Below are positions 11,701 through 25,879 of a stretch of DNA of 64,000 nt, in pieces (the stretch's first letter is position 1; each line of letters opens with the position of its first letter). The position numbers were made by a program, and so were the translations under genes. The notes below the pieces were generated by a model, which had not been told where the DNA came from, did not search any database, and saw nothing but the letters and a program-made list of their open reading frames with translations. The stretch spans positions 32,556,188 through 32,620,187 of the forward strand of contig OY821789.1 of NCBI GenBank assembly GCA_963682175.1, read 5' to 3'. This stretch comes from Triglochin maritima (Eukaryota > Streptophyta > Magnoliopsida > Alismatales > Juncaginaceae).

Positions 11701-14700
11701 TCAGAATTAATCTATTTAGGAAACCTACATTCAGCATTTAATTTATTTCATATCTATTTTTAGTGTTTGTAATACTTTTGTTGTACTACCAAATAGTAAC
11801 TGTTGTCCCTGAACCAGAGAAAAGGAAACGGCAGTTCTGGGTATAACTTACCAGAACAACAAATACTTTCTATTATTTCGAGAGTCACTTTGCAATTCTA
11901 TCTGAAACATTTTTTCCAGGACAATGTATTACACCCGATACTAAATTTTCCTTTTCATGTCTTGAGCAGGTACGCGACTGCAAGTGCACGTTCGGATGGT
12001 CTTCTGCTGCTATGTGGTGGTAGGGATGCTAATAGTGTGGTGAGTTTATGTAAAGTAAGATACTTAGAGTATCTTGGGATGCACTGCCTGCACATTGTAA
12101 AGAAATTTGAAATGACAGGATCTTCAATTCCAAACTTAAAAAATTATGGATGTTGTCATTTGGTTTAACTTATTTTGAATAAGTCTTTCCTGACCGAGAT
12201 GTTATATCCTTCTGTTCCTGTGTCTTGCTTCTTCTTGTTTCTGTTTTATTTTGCTTGTTCACGTGGTTAGATCTTCCATTTTGTGTACCAATCTATGAAC
12301 AATTTCTTCTTCTTCTTCTTCTTCTTCTTCTATGTTGATATATTTAAACCAATCTAAAGTAAGCCTTTCTACAATTTTGCAGTTGATATGTTTAAGCCCA
12401 TTATAAATGAGTGCTTTCTACAAATTTGCGATTAGACATGTATCGCTCAACACCATCTTTTATTTTGCAGCCCTTGGCAAATGCATATGGCCTGGCCAAA
12501 CATAGGGATGGTCGTTGGGAATGGGCTATTGCTCCTGGTGTTTCACCGTCCCCCAGATATCAACATGCTGCAGTTTGTCTCAATTTTCCTTCATCTGTTG
12601 TCTTACTTTATTTCTTCTAGCAGAAATTCAAAGTTTTTTATAATAATTTTAGGTTTTTGTCAATGCACGTCTTCATGTCTCTGGAGGTGCACTTGGTGGT
12701 GGCCGCATGGTAGAGGATTCATCAAGCGTTGCCGGTACTCCCTTAAAAAATCATGTTAACTATGTGACAAATGAAAAACATTTATTTAAATTTTTGGAGT
12801 TTGTGCTTATACTGCAATGATGACAGTTGACAACATCTACTGACAGCAGTGACAGTATAGACAACATACTAATAGATTATTATGGTAAAATCAATAAAAG
12901 ATCATGAGCAATTGTTTCCATTTGGAATTAGGCAACACCATTCTGGGCCTTTAGTGTGTCTAAACTCTAAACTCTAAAATGAAGGTTAGGTGTATATTTG
13001 CCTATTTGGCTCTTCAGTAGATAAAATGATCTTGAGAGAGGCTTGTTTATGCCTGCCTATGGAGAACATCTTTCTTGATTTAAAGAATTTTCTGAGTTGG
13101 AAATACATTGCAGTTTTAGTTATTTGTATTGGCATATTATGGAATCATTTCCACTTTTTCTACCAATCTTCATTTTGTAGTGTTGGTTCGGGTACTTTGT
13201 TTCGTTTGCATTTTTTACCAGCATTTCTTATTCAAACCTGTCATTACGAATGCTAAGTAACATATTTTCTCTAGCAGACTTAGAAATACTTTGCAATGTA
13301 TTTATATTTTTCAGCTTTGAAATCAAATCCTAGTATTTTCGTGTAAGCATTTTTCTTTCTTTCTGGAAAACTATATTTTTCTCGTCTCTTCATTATTATG
13401 GAGTTCTTTATTAACACCTCAAACCACGTGAGTAGCATTTTGTCCTTCACATTTAAGCAGTTAATTTTACTACTGAATTTTCTGATGACCAAAAATAGTT
13501 TCTTAACAAAATGAGATTCGTTATGAAGTCCCCTATCATCTGTTGCTGTTATAATACAAATAATCTCCACATAATCTCACGTGTATCTTTGTTCTTGTGT
13601 TTAGTATTAGACACTGCTGCTGGAGTCTGGTGTGATACTAAATCCGTCGTTACTAGCCCCAGGACCGGAAGATACAGTGCTGATGCTGCAGGAGGAGATG
13701 CTTCAGTCGAATTAACACGGCGATGTCGACATGCTGCTGCTGCAGTTGGTGACTTGATCTTTATTTATGGTGGATTGCGTGGTGGTAAGACGTGAAACCC
13801 ACTGCACTTGGAATATAGTTATCTATCTCAATAATCAATGCTCAACACCGCTCAATTAGAAACACCAATAACATATTAGAATTGGTGTCTATGCACACTA
13901 GCTTATGACAACTGCACTGAGTATTCCCCCTCCCCCCAGTAACAGCTGTTATAGTTAACTGATGTGAAATCTTCATTTGCGCCTATTGTCATGTCTATGA
14001 ATTATTGTTCATGTGATATTTGGTATGCACTTGTTTTTCATGGGTTTCGAAACACATTTTGTGTGTATATATAGGCAATTTGTATCGTGTTCGGATCATT
14101 ATTGTAAACATATATTGATGTGCATAAGCCTCTTTGAGTCTGCACTTCTACTTCCCACGCCTTGGTACATCTATGCATGCTTGGACATGATTTTTTCATT
14201 CTTACGTTTGGTGTGTTTGGTTTATAGTTTAAAGAAGTGAGTTTACGTTTTGTTGGTTAACTATATGACTATTTTTGGGAACTTATCTTTTTAATTTTTA
14301 AAAATGTTTTCATAAGTTTTAACAGGTTAGAGAAAGGGGAGTATATAAATCATTAAGTCAGGAACTCAAGTTTCACAGGTTCCTTCGTCAAAACTAATCA
14401 TCAGAAACTAATGCTCTTGATTCCCCACTACTATATGCACCTCTGTTTGATGTTGAAAATACATGCAATGCGGAAGGAGATGACCGACAAAATGTTTGTG
14501 CTGCAGGTGTATTGCTTGATGACCTTCTTGCTGCCGAGGATTTAGCCGCAGCTGAAACGACCAGTGCTGCTTCTCATGCAGCAGCGGCTGCTGTTGCTAA
14601 TGTACAAGCAGGGAAATCTATCGGTAGATACTCATTGCCGGATGAGAGAACAAAAACTATTCCAGAATCTGTTGCCGATGGTGCAGTTGTACTGGGGAAT

Positions 14701-17700
14701 CCTGTTGCCCCTCCTGCGAATGGGGACATGTACACTGATATAAGCACTGAAAATGCTATGGTGCAGGGACAAAGGTGATTCCTTGTTATCTGACATATAT
14801 CAGTTTACACACACCGAAATATCTTAAGGCTTATATAATTGTTAATTTTAACACACTTTTATTGTTACTGGTATTTAAATAGCCTTCATTTTCCCTGAAG
14901 GTATTTCCCTTCATGATCATTTAAATCATATCTCTCCTTGTCAAGATAAAATTGACTACAGGGACTCATAAATCCGTCAAAAACAACATTAGTGATAATA
15001 AATATATAATTCAAAGTGCACAGAGCTGAAGTATTTTCTTTGGTAGTTACAGTAAGAACTAGAGTAAGGTAAGACATTGGAAGTGAAGAGTAAGCTGTTA
15101 CGACTTCATAGCTTATGTGACTTCATTTTGTTCTTTTATTTTGGAATCCATATTAGATATTATTGCATTCCTTCTTCAAATGTATTGTCTTTTTTAGTAT
15201 TATTTGCAAGAATTTCATGATGGCTTAACCAAAACCATTCCTTGGTGTAGGAGGTCAAGTAAGGGTGTTGAATATCTAGTTGAAGCATCAGCTGCGGAAG
15301 CAGAAGCAATTAGCGCGACCCTAGCTGCAGCAAAAGCCAGGCAGCTAAATGGTGATACGGAGTTTTCGCCTGAAAGAGATCGCGGTGCAGAGGCTACACC
15401 AAGCGGGGAAGAAATGTCAACTCCGATAAAAATGCCAGATTCATCTTTATCTAGTAGTATTCCACCATCTGGAGTCAGGCTACATCATAGAGCGGTTAGT
15501 GATTTGTATCATCTTTTTCCTAGTCGAGTTACTGGATTGTAAATTCACTGACAACTGAGTTTGACCAAGTTGCGTGCCTGCATTGATAACTTAGGTGGTC
15601 ATTGCTGCGGAGTCTGGTGGGGCTTTGGGTGGTATGGTTAGACAGCTCTCCATTGATCAGTTCGAGAATGAAGGTAGGCGAGTAAGTTATGGTACTCTGG
15701 AGAATGCTACTGCTGCCAGAAAGCTATTAGATCGCCAAACATCCATTAATAATGTTCCTAAAAAGGTAAGTGGAGCTTTTCTGGTTTAATCTAATCTTAT
15801 AATTTTCTCACATGGATGCATGTTTTATGTATGCAACTCGGATAGATCTGCTAGTTGCATGGCTTGATCCTACACCTACGTTTACATGATCAGATAGTTG
15901 CATGGTTTGGTCCTATATTGACATATACATAATAGAGGTGTGATTGTGATTTATTTACCAGGAAAGCTTATTAATTGATAATTTGATGTATGAGTGCATT
16001 TCCACCTTAGCACTGATATAGTATCCTTATTTTCTAAATACATTTTAGTGAGTAGAGGCTTTTATTTGGGTAGTGGGTAAGGGCTTTTAACTGTTTTCTT
16101 TGAAGTGTTATTGACTTAGAATACCTTTTCAGGTCAAGACCTGGTGGAATAATGAACACATTTAATTTATTACTTCGAAACCTTTTTATCAGAATAGCAG
16201 TAAAAATAGCAAGAGTAATCACTACGTTGGAATATGGTTCCCCCATCATGATACCACTCTGGTTATTCAGGTCATAGCTCATCTTCTGAAGCCCCGTGGG
16301 TGGAAACCTCCCGTGAACAGGCAGTTTTTCTTAGATTGCAATGAAATTGCAGATCTTTGTGATAGTGCCGAGCGAATTTTCTCAAGTGAGCCAACCGTTT
16401 TAAAAATTAGAGCACCTGTCAAGATTTTTGGGGATCTTCATGGTCAGTTTGGAGATCTAATGCGTTTGTTTGATGAGTATGGTTCTCCTTCAGTAGCAGG
16501 GGACATATCGTAAGTTGAAATAATGGTCCAACTGTTCTTTTTGATACATTATACTTCCTGCAAACTGGTGCTCCATTGCTTACTATACTATTTAGCTTCA
16601 AATATTTTCTTCCTTTTTCCTGCTTGGGTTTCCATATCTTCAATTTTTTCTGTAATATATTTGTTTGGCAGCACTGTTGGTTTCTTTATTATTCAGTCTC
16701 ACTATTTCTTAATACATTATTCATCTTCCTTTAGCGTAGGTACCTTTCTTGTTAGTATCGTTATATCATATAATGTTAAGTTGTTAACACAAGGGATGCC
16801 GTCATCAACTCTTAGATTGTTGCAGAGTTTACATGTTCTCTTTTAGTTACCGTTTTTGTAATTTCAGAGGAATTTTTAAGGTTCTTTTGTGTTGTGGTTA
16901 GCTCACTTCAGTTCCCATTGTGATTCATATGTTCCTCCTCTGAATGAGTTGGATTTAGCTGGCGTACCCTTATAGTTTCAACCATATAACCTGATCTCTG
17001 TTTTCTACTTCCTAGTTTTTGATGGTTGTATCTGTATTTGTGTGTTACTTGAGTGTAGTGCAAGTTAGATTCTATAAGATATACAAAAATTTTACGTCTT
17101 GACATAAAATTTGCTGTTCAGCTGAAGCTTTTTTTTGGGTGATATATTCGTCTGGCACATTATTTTTATTATAACTGCTTGTTTTTCTAGAGCATTTAAG
17201 TTGCTAATTCTTCCAGATTCATGGATAGTCAGATTATCAGTTCCGTATTCTTTAGATGTAAGCCAACATATTTCTTGCATGTTCTTATGCTGATTTTATA
17301 TCTATGATCATCAGCTATATCGATTATCTCTTCTTAGGAGATTACGTTGATCGTGGACAACACAGTTTGGAAACAATTACCCTTCTTCTTGCACTAAAGG
17401 TACTAGTTTCCCCTATAAAATCTATATATGTGCACATATATATATATTTCTTCATATTTGCATAATAGTAGCTAAATGGTTTCAATTTTTCCCCGTGCTA
17501 CAGGTTGAACATCCCCACAATGTTCATTTAATTCGGGGAAATCATGAGGCTGCAGATATTAATGCTCTATTTGGGTTTCGAATCGAGTGTATTGAGCGCA
17601 TGGTATTTTTATAAGTTTTTTGTGATTGCATAGTCCAAGAATAACTTGCCATGTTTCTAACTTTATGCTTAAACAAACAGGGAGAACGTGACGGAATCTG

Positions 17701-19819
17701 GACATGGCACCGGATAAACCGTTTATTCAATTGGCTCCCTCTAGCGGCCTTAATTGAAAAGAAAATAATCTGCATGCATGGGGGCATAGGTCGATCCATA
17801 AATCATGTAGAACAAATAGAGAATCTACAGCGTCCAGTCTCTATGGAAGCAGGCTCGGTTGTTCTGATGGACTTGTTATGGTTAGTAGTCGGGCTTTGTG
17901 CTATTTCTTTCTGTCAAGTCCATTTGACCTAGTTTTTTATATTAATTTTTATAGGTCGGATCCAACTGAAAATGATAGCGTTGAAGGATTACGACCAAAT
18001 GCTAGAGGACCGGGTCTTGTAACATTCGGGGTCAGTCCATTTTTTATAAGAATTATCTACTATGTTCTACCCAAATCCAGGATGTGATTTGATACTTGGT
18101 CTAGACAATTCCAAGACTAAGATTGGTCCAATTTTTTCCCATCCATGCTTTGTCAGGCACTCTTGTTTTCGATCAATATTTCACTATTTTGCGTTTTGAA
18201 ATAAACATGAAATTAAAAACTGAAAAAAATTGTACTTTTTTTTTCTGACAATGTTGGTATTTCTTTATCGGTGCCAATGTTTGTTATCATTATACAAACC
18301 ATTTAACTCATTTGGTTTCATCTAGTTTTCATAATATTCTGATGTTATAACCTTGCAATTTATCTGAATAGTGGATCTAGTCACTATAGATTCAATGTAC
18401 AGATGTTATGCAACCATGTTTTTCCCATTGTTCATACTAGTTAACTGCTGGTAAATTAAATTGGAGTTGCTTAAAAGATGCTTTATCATGTGGTCCATTA
18501 CGAGTACGAATTTTTGAACTGTGGTTTTTTACTGGTCGTTTCGTATTAGTGACAGGTTTTATATTATATTTGTTGTCTAGTCACTTGTGTTAAGTACTCG
18601 TGCTTCAGATTCTCACCCGTTAATCTCATGATGCCAATGTACTTTGGTTCTTCGCTTTTGTGTTTTTTCCTGAGGTTATATGCCTTTATACGGGGAGATG
18701 ACATGTTGTGCAACTGGTGTTGGAGTCTGTTTTGCCCTTTTTCATTTTGGCCTTGTGCTTTTGTTTGCTTCCCTGGTATCTCATTTCCTTCTCTATTAAG
18801 AATAAAAAAGGATATACCCTTTAAACCTAGCACATAACTTGCATTATTAAAAAAGTCCTTTTGGTTTGATTTTACTGGTTGACAAGCTATATATATATTT
18901 TTTTCCTTTTATGTTGGTTGAGTATAATTTTGTACCTTGTGTGATTGCTCCTGCCCCTGTTTGTAAATATTATGCCTGTGTGGTCTTGCTTAATGAGTAG
19001 GTTTTCCTGATGAAATGCAACTTGACCTGCGTCATTTGTGATTTGCTGTCAGCCTGCTATAGCGTATTCATCATCTGACTGCAGTTGCTATATTTATTTT
19101 CTTGAAAAAAGCAAAATGTATCACTCATATGAGCGATTTGGGCAGGAAAGGCACAAACCCTCGCATCATTGCATGGTGTCGATTTCCCTTGATATTGATA
19201 TAGGCTACATTGTGCCTGACCTTTACATCTTTGCATATTTGTAAAAAAATGCTCATAAGTCGTAAAAATGTCCTCTGATTCGTAGGACCTGCTTAGGTTC
19301 TAACTTCTAATAAACTAGCAACCTTGTATACCTTCCTTGATTAGGACTTCATTATCAAGAATATTAGCTACTGAGTTTCCTTCATGTTGTAGCTTTAGGA
19401 GAAAGAGTATGCTCTTATAAGTTAAAAGCACATTGACATTGACTTGGCAGATTGGGGAAAGCAATTTTACATTTGAAATCTGAATATGGAGAGATGACAT
19501 ATCCCTTAAAGTCACATGTACTGCACTCTGGTAGCTACTGTGCGTTATATGTTTTGGTTTGTTAGCATATGCCTGTATGGAAAAGCTTCAAATATGCTAT
19601 CGTCATCATCTATTGGATTATATTTCCTAACCATCTATACTATTTGTGATCGAGTTTTTCTAACACTTGTTTCTTGCAGCCCGACCGTGTTATGGAGTTC
19701 TGCAACAACAATGATCTTCAGTTGATTGTGCGTGCACATGAGTGTGTCATGGATGGATTTGAGCGGTTTGCTCAAGGACATTTGATCACTCTCTTTTCTG
19801 CAACTAATTATTGTGGTAA

Positions 19820-19904
<85 letters not shown>

Positions 19905-20324
19905 GAGTAAAAGATACAATCCTATATTTGCTCCTTCGTGTCTTTGAGTGTTACTATGTTGTCTTTATAAGATCCATTGTGTAACTCTTGCTTGCAGGAA
20001 CTGCAAATAATGCTGGGGCGATCCTAGTTTTAGGGAGAGATCTCGTGGTGGTCCCCAAACTCATCCATCCTTTACCCCCTAGCATCAATTCTACCGAGAC
20101 ATCTCCGGATGGTCACGTTGATGATACTTGGATGCAGGTTCTTGTGATCTTACTTTTTTCTTCCCCTCTTGTGTCAAAAGTTTCATTGTTATTATTTCGA
20201 ACAAAATCTTTGGAATAATATATTTCTTGTCTGACAATAGGAGCTTAATGCGAATAGACCAGCAACCCCAACCAGAGGTCGGCCTCAAGTTGGAAATGAT
20301 CGAGGGTCCCTTGCTTGGATGTAG
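8762..20324 (+). CDS. BSL: BSL2/BSL3-type Ser/Thr phosphatase with N-terminal Kelch repeats
   Basis: PPP-family phosphatase of the plant BSU1/BSL group, which in Arabidopsis acts in brassinosteroid signalling on the GSK3-like kinase BIN2. Exons: 8762-9062, 10026-10086, 10211-10289, 10420-10499, 10647-10741, 10821-10920, 11970-12039, 12471-12572, 12653-12734, 13605-13784, 14507-14774, 15251-15494, 15595-15765, 16271-16509, 17315-17399, 17504-17602, 17681-17880, 17955-18030, 19680-19815, 19998-20137, 20241-20324. All junctions are GT-AG; the total of 2,892 nt stays in frame and gives 963 aa. Residues 1-40 are Thr/Pro-rich, about 40-400 are Kelch repeats with GG motifs, and a linker precedes the phosphatase core. 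Metal and catalytic motifs are intact: GDLHG (665-669), GDYVDRG (699-705), GNHE (731-734), HGG (785-787), RAHE (862-865). Slightly shorter than the roughly 1,000 aa usual for BSL2/3. Transposons abut its promoter. Confidence 0.95.
8963..9920 (+). repeat. decayed duplications of the exon 1 / intron 1 junction
   Basis: Intron 1 contains degenerate copies of the exon 1 tail plus the following intron start. Copy at 9229-9345: exon-like AAGGGGACTTCGTGTCGGC, then GGAATAC|GTAAGGATTG with the donor intact. Intron-only copy at about 9379-9420. Copy at about 9630-9760: coding-like, translating to [20 protein letters not shown] against [20 protein letters not shown] in the real exon, with its donor mutated to CATAAG. 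The blocks between them (about 9440-9620 and 9750-9920) also match each other. Confidence 0.85.
9197..9230 (+). repeat. (GAGCTA)n microsatellite in BSL intron 1
   Basis: Four GAGCTA units, then GAGCCA and GAGC, directly before the first intronic copy of the exon 1 tail. Confidence 0.9.
19822..19900 (+). repeat. C29(AC)25 compound microsatellite just inside BSL intron 19
   Basis: A run of 29 C followed by 25 AC units. It starts only six bases into the intron (exon end at 19815, donor GTAATG at 19816-19821). On the transcript, C29 would directly follow the U1 recognition site. Run length may be affected by sequencing or assembly. Confidence 0.95.
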
Positions 20325-20964
20325 CGTTGATATTTTTCTTTGAGATCCACTCTTGCATGAAGCTCTAGAAAATAAAGTTATTTTCTGAGCATGGGGCTTC
20401 CACTTTGTTGAGGAAGATCACAGCATGGATTCAAAGGGTCTGTCCCCAGGAGGCATGGCTGGCCAGATGGAATGGCTTGTTATTGTAACCTGCCTATTAT
20501 TGCCGAGCTGATTGGCTACTCCACGCAAGGAAGTAACCTGTCAAGATCATCCATGTGAAGTTCATATGTATATTCTCACAGGCGAGGGTAATACCAGTTC
20601 CTTTTTCAATCCATTGGAGTTGCATTTACCCCTTGTTTTGATGGGGGTTTCGGTTCTAATTTTTTTTGATATTAGATGCTCTTATTCGACTGCATTAGGT
20701 TTGGCAGGCAAGCCAAATCATTTAACATGTATTAGATTCGCCTCTCGTATAGGTTTGCCGTGTGCAGCAGACTGTATCTAACTCCTGTTGCTATTTGTAA
20801 AATGTAAGTTTTGGATGAGGAGAGAGTTCTCGACAGTTAGAATGAGTAGGTCGCTTTGCCACTTGTGGAGAAACAATTATAACTAAGGATTCAGCTGTTA
20901 TATATCTCTTGTAGCTGTTTGTTACGTTCCATGTCTGAACTCTGAAAAATATTATTTTTTGTAC

Positions 20965-20970
20965 AATAAA
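20965..20970 (+). terminator. candidate polyadenylation signal of BSL
   Basis: AATAAA in a T/A-rich context about 640 bp after the stop codon, followed by GT-rich sequence. A closer AATAAA occurs at about 20370. Which one is used cannot be told from sequence. Confidence 0.4.
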
Positions 20971-23900
20971 AGGGTTAGGCCTTAGCAGTCCTACTTGTTT
21001 TGTTTGAGTGATTGGTTTGTAAGTTTTGCCTGAGTTATTTGTGAGACCGACATGGTTGTAAAGAAATTATGTTTGTCATTCCGGTAAAGAAGGGGCTTAT
21101 CATGTAAATGGCAAGATTGAGTTTGTAAATTGCGACGAGGCTTCGCTATATTTTGTGCACTTGTTTCTTGCTGAAGATTAATTCTTGTTTGAACAATATT
21201 TGGGCAAATAGCATCTATATGATTCCTTTAGGAGAACGAAACCAAGGTACATTAGCAAATCGAGGGTGTTGGAATGAATGGGCCATCAAAATGGGTTTTG
21301 CAGTCTCTGAAACGTTTATAATGGTTGAGCCTCAGATGTTGTGTTTATAGCTTAGGCTGTGATTTCTAACGTGATCTGGATTAGTTTTTCAAGAAATTCA
21401 GTGGTTTAGACGAAGGGAAGTTGTCATATTTGGGTTGATTTCCGAAGTGTCAACTGAAATAGCATGGAATATGGATTCTTCAATTGAAGATGGGGTTAGG
21501 GAGACAGACGGCAATAGGATGAGAAGGAGTCGATGGTGGAGGTGGCTGGAGTTTAAGTAGGGCCAAGAGGCGGGAGGTCACGACGGAGGGGCGTGTGATA
21601 GGCCAAGACAGAAAAAAAGGATTATGACGGTGGCCTGCGTGAAGGCGAAGAAGTCTAGAGGATTAGGGATGGGAAAACCTCCCCATGAGTGGCCACATTC
21701 TATTCGCATCTCCGGCTGCATAATTCCAAATTCCTAGACCTTATTTTTATTGTTATTATTGAAATTAGAGGGTTTGTTCCAACATGTGGAAGTTGTCGAT
21801 TTTTTTATAAAAAAATTGTTAGATTATGATTCATAAACAAGGTAATATTAAGTTTAATATATATTATGAAAATTTCTAGTATATATAATGTTTTCATGAT
21901 TTTATGTATAGTATATCAATATTTAAAAATAATCATGTAATTTGTGTTTTTTGCATTATCAATTGTAGTCTCATTGTTTGTGTCATGAAACGTTCTACAT
22001 AACATGCATGCCATTTGAAAACAACACAGTCAAAAGTTGCTGTTTGCAAAAGGTTATTATTTCCTAAAGAAAATATTGGGCTAATACGCAGCATGAAAGA
22101 TGAAACCTCAACATCTAACGCTAAAAAGTTGTTTGGGATGGCTTATTTTGCTTTTGAGCTTGTTCAAAAAATAAATAAACGGGCCGGCCCAGTAATTTAT
22201 TTTTAAAGTATTTTCGTAATTTTTGGTAGTATTTTAGTTATTTTTAAGTTTTTTGAGGTATTTTAAAAATAAAAAATATATAAGGGCCCGGCCCGGCCGG
22301 TTTGGCTGAGGTGAGGCCCGGTCCGGCATCCAGGTCTTAACATTTTCATTACAACATACAATATCCATCCACATAACCCTTGTTTTGTGTAGTCTTGTTG
22401 CACTACAACATCTTTCTTGTTGATTCTAAGATGTATTTGTGATTATGGCAGACATTAATTTGCTTTTAATATATATTTCAAAGGAAAATTTATGGCCAAT
22501 TGAAACTTTAATTTCACTAATGTTGTTATTTGATACTTGTAGACCACATTGTTGGTTTTTCCACTTTTAGATCAATTTTGAAATTTTATACCCAAACTAT
22601 CCTTACACTTCTATAGTTAATCTTTGATTTCGATGTATGTTTTTTTTGGCAGTATCTTGATGTGTACTCCTCATATTATCAACCTTTTCGCCTAGTTTGT
22701 TCGTTAGGAGGGCTAATTTGTTCATTTTGAGAGGAATGTTTGAATTTAGTTTTCCATATGTAACTTCCACTTCAGAGATTTCACTAGGATGTGAACTGAT
22801 TTGTGTTATAATATCTTGTCCTTAACCCATTTTCATTTTTCAATGGAAAAAAATCTTACATAGTCCAAGTCCTTTAATGTCAATGTTAAGTTTTTTGTAG
22901 TTATTTTAATGTGTATTCCTCATGTGATTAACCTTGTTTGCCCATCAACCATCATTTTTTTCTTCAGAACACAGTTAGGGTGGTTTTGGAGATTATGACA
23001 TCTAATTTTGGTTTATAAACACGATTGTGATTAGGTTTCTGAAAGCTTTTTCATTTTAACTACCAACCGTAAAAAAGTTAAAATAAGGTTCTATAATTCT
23101 TTTTCCACCTTATTTATATATTTGGATTATGAAAAGCAGACTGCATATTCCCGGAATTATTCCAAGTAAAGAAGTTTTATAACTCTTTTGATATTTTAAA
23201 TCGAGTGGCCAATTATAAACATATAGGTTAATTATGTCAGGTTGTCTTTTGATCTAGATTTCTTTGATTATTGTTCTGTATTTAAGAATCTCGCTTTAAG
23301 TATCATTTTCCTTTCTATGAGGCAGACAGTTATGGTTTTATAACCACAAAAAATCTACATATTATAACTGGTTTAAGCCTTTTCATACCAGATGTTGATT
23401 CTATATATTTGCCATAAATAAAGCAGATTTGAATATGAAAAGTGAAAATCGAGAACCACTTGAGAATGTTAGCCATGTTGTTTGGTTTTATCATCTCTCT
23501 TTCTTACTGCTGTTTATTTGTCCTCTCAAATAGACAAATACAATTGCTTCTTTTGACTGAATAGAAGGAGATAATGTTAGAGAATTCGACTGAAATCCTA
23601 ATCCACTATTTTGCAAACGGTTACAAATAAGAGAGAGAGAGAGAGATAAGTGTTCTTAAATTACATAACAGATTAGATGATTGAGTTCTTAAATTACAAG
23701 ATGAGGTGCATATGAGAGTGCTATTGTCGAGGGCAACCAAAAAGGTACAAAACCAAATCTCTCAACATATTTTGTTGAAATAGTGAATTAGAGGATGTCT
23801 CTGTTGTTGGTGATTGTCAATATATGTGGGATGTAAGATTATTAAAGGAGAAATAAATGGTTTGTATAGATGCCTGTCTCTTTCATTTCCCCCCCTCCAT

Positions 23901-24469
23901 GTTGTGTGGTTATTGTCACCCTTAAATATTGTTGTGGCTGATAATAACCTGTAATTGGCTAATGACTTTAGTGGCATTTTAGTTTATTCCAGCTGAAGTA
24001 GTACTGTGTGTTGACCTTGCCGTGCATGATGAAGGCCTGCTTCTCTTTTTCTACGTGTTAATTAATTTGTCATTCAACTTGCCTGTCTTTTTCAATGGCT
24101 ATATTCACGATGACTTTGATTTGTTTGGTTTTAATCATTTTTATATAATTTTTTTTGCATGCTACCATGTTTGAATAGTAATACTGGCATCCACAGTAAT
24201 GTTTTTAGTAAATGAAATCCGTCAACTTCATATAGTTCCCGTTTCAGTTTCCGTTTCTGAAATAGTATATCAGTTTGTTTTATAACTTTATATCCCACTT
24301 GATTAGAAATAATCTTGAGATTATGACTTGTGATTATGATGGTTTCTGTGACCTTTCTTTTCTCTTTCCTTTTCTTGCACGAGAATATAATATTCTCTTA
24401 GAGTTTAGAGGTTGTTTTGATGCAACCTTATAGAACTTAATGTTGTTATCATTAGCTAGAACTCAAAAT
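20971..24469. other. intergenic AT-rich DNA, no gene seen
   Basis: No convincing coding region. Short open frames lack family resemblance. There is a GC-rich island of GGGCCGGCCC / GGCCCGGCCCGGCCGG at about 22180-22330 inside AT-rich DNA, a type often found in decayed hAT-like repeats, and a short (GA)n run at about 23630-23647. Confidence 0.6.
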
Positions 24470-24726
24470 TCGATTCTAACTCGACTCGATAAAGGTTTAA
24501 CTCCGATTTAGCTTGAAAATAGTGGAGTTAGGTGAAAAATTAAAAATCATCTACCTCGGATCGGTAAACAAGCCGACTCGAACTTGAAATAACTCGAGAT
24601 CGACTCAATGACTTGACTCGAGATCTATATTGTTCAATTTATATTTAATTTTTGGTATTTAACAATAATACACAATAATATGTAAGACTCTAAATTTTGG
24701 CTCGACTCGACTCGTTTACACTCTTA
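24470..24726. mobile_element. decayed hAT-like relic with ACTCGACTCG repeats
   Basis: The minus strand starts TAAGAGTGTAAACGAGTCGA, the hallmark end of a common plant repeat whose body is made of GACTCGA/AACTCGA units, as seen here. The left boundary is unclear and no TSD was found. Probably the same broad group as 28936-29730. Confidence 0.45.
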
Positions 24727-25374
24727 CTTGACAATGTCAGGTCGTTCTTCTCAGAAACGCAATGGAAGTATTCTTATGATCTCTACAAATACTACATTCG
24801 GACTCCTATAAATTAAGTCTCTCTCTCAAAGAGATGATGAAGATCGTCCAAAAATTATTACAATGTTGTATTGAAACCCTAAAACTACTTATATTGCACA
24901 CATCATCAATGTGTTATAATTGATAGACCCTAGTACAACTTTAACTTAACGTGTTCCTAAATATACTAGTTAATTACTCAAATAGATTAAGTGTAACATC
25001 CTCAAACAGCAGAAAATTTAAAATTTTAAATAACACACAATCAATAGAGGATATTACTCCAATAAGGGAAACATGTGCACCAACATATATCATATATATA
25101 TGTACATCAGAGTATTTTAAAAGTTGTGATTACATCAAAAGACTATACAACGAATACAGTAATCACCCGACCTCAACTGAGAGAAAGCTGGATCCGGTAG
25201 CGGTGCTCCTCTCCTCGGTCACCACCCCCTATCGCCGATCACGACCTGAAAGTAAACATGCAACAATGCCTGAGTTTCCAGAAGGAAACCCCGTATGCCA
25301 AACTCTACAATGCATGAAATGAAAGACACCATAACATGCAATTCTACGAAACAAGAAAAGCATCTCAACAGGCT

Positions 25375-25770
25375 GGGCTCCAAGGTTTTTTCACCCAACC
25401 ACAGCACACACACTCATCGCCAAGCTGGGCTCCAGGTCTTTTTCAACCAACCGCAACTACCACGACACGACAAAGGGCTACATGTCTTTTTCAACCAACC
25501 CTTAACACGTGGTCCCTGCTCAGGCTCCAGGCCTTTCTTAGCCAACCTGAACGCACTACGGAGCTCCAGGTCTTTTTCAACCAATCCCGCACAGACTAGC
25601 TGGGCTCCAGGTCTCTTTCAACCAACCGCAACTCTCACACAGTTACGGGGCTCCAGGTCTTTTTCAACCAACCACCGCAACACCACATTCTAAGCTGGAC
25701 TCCAGGCCTTTTTCAGCCAACCCAAGCTCTCACACAGTTACGGGGCTCCATGTCTTTTTCAACCAACCAC
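25375..25770 (+). repeat. minisatellite inside LTR B
   Basis: About nine degenerate units with core GGCTCCAGGTCTTTTTCAAC followed by CAACC, separated by 20-40 bp of variable CA-rich sequence. The unit does not match the minisatellites in the equivalent interval of LTR C, and LTR A lacks such an array there. Confidence 0.85.
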
Positions 25771-25879
25771 TGCAACACTCGTGCACCCTAGCACACTCGC
25801 CGGAAGAACATCGGCACCACAACTCGCCCCACACGGACGACCACAACAACCGCACCTCCATAGTGCAAAACTGTACACA

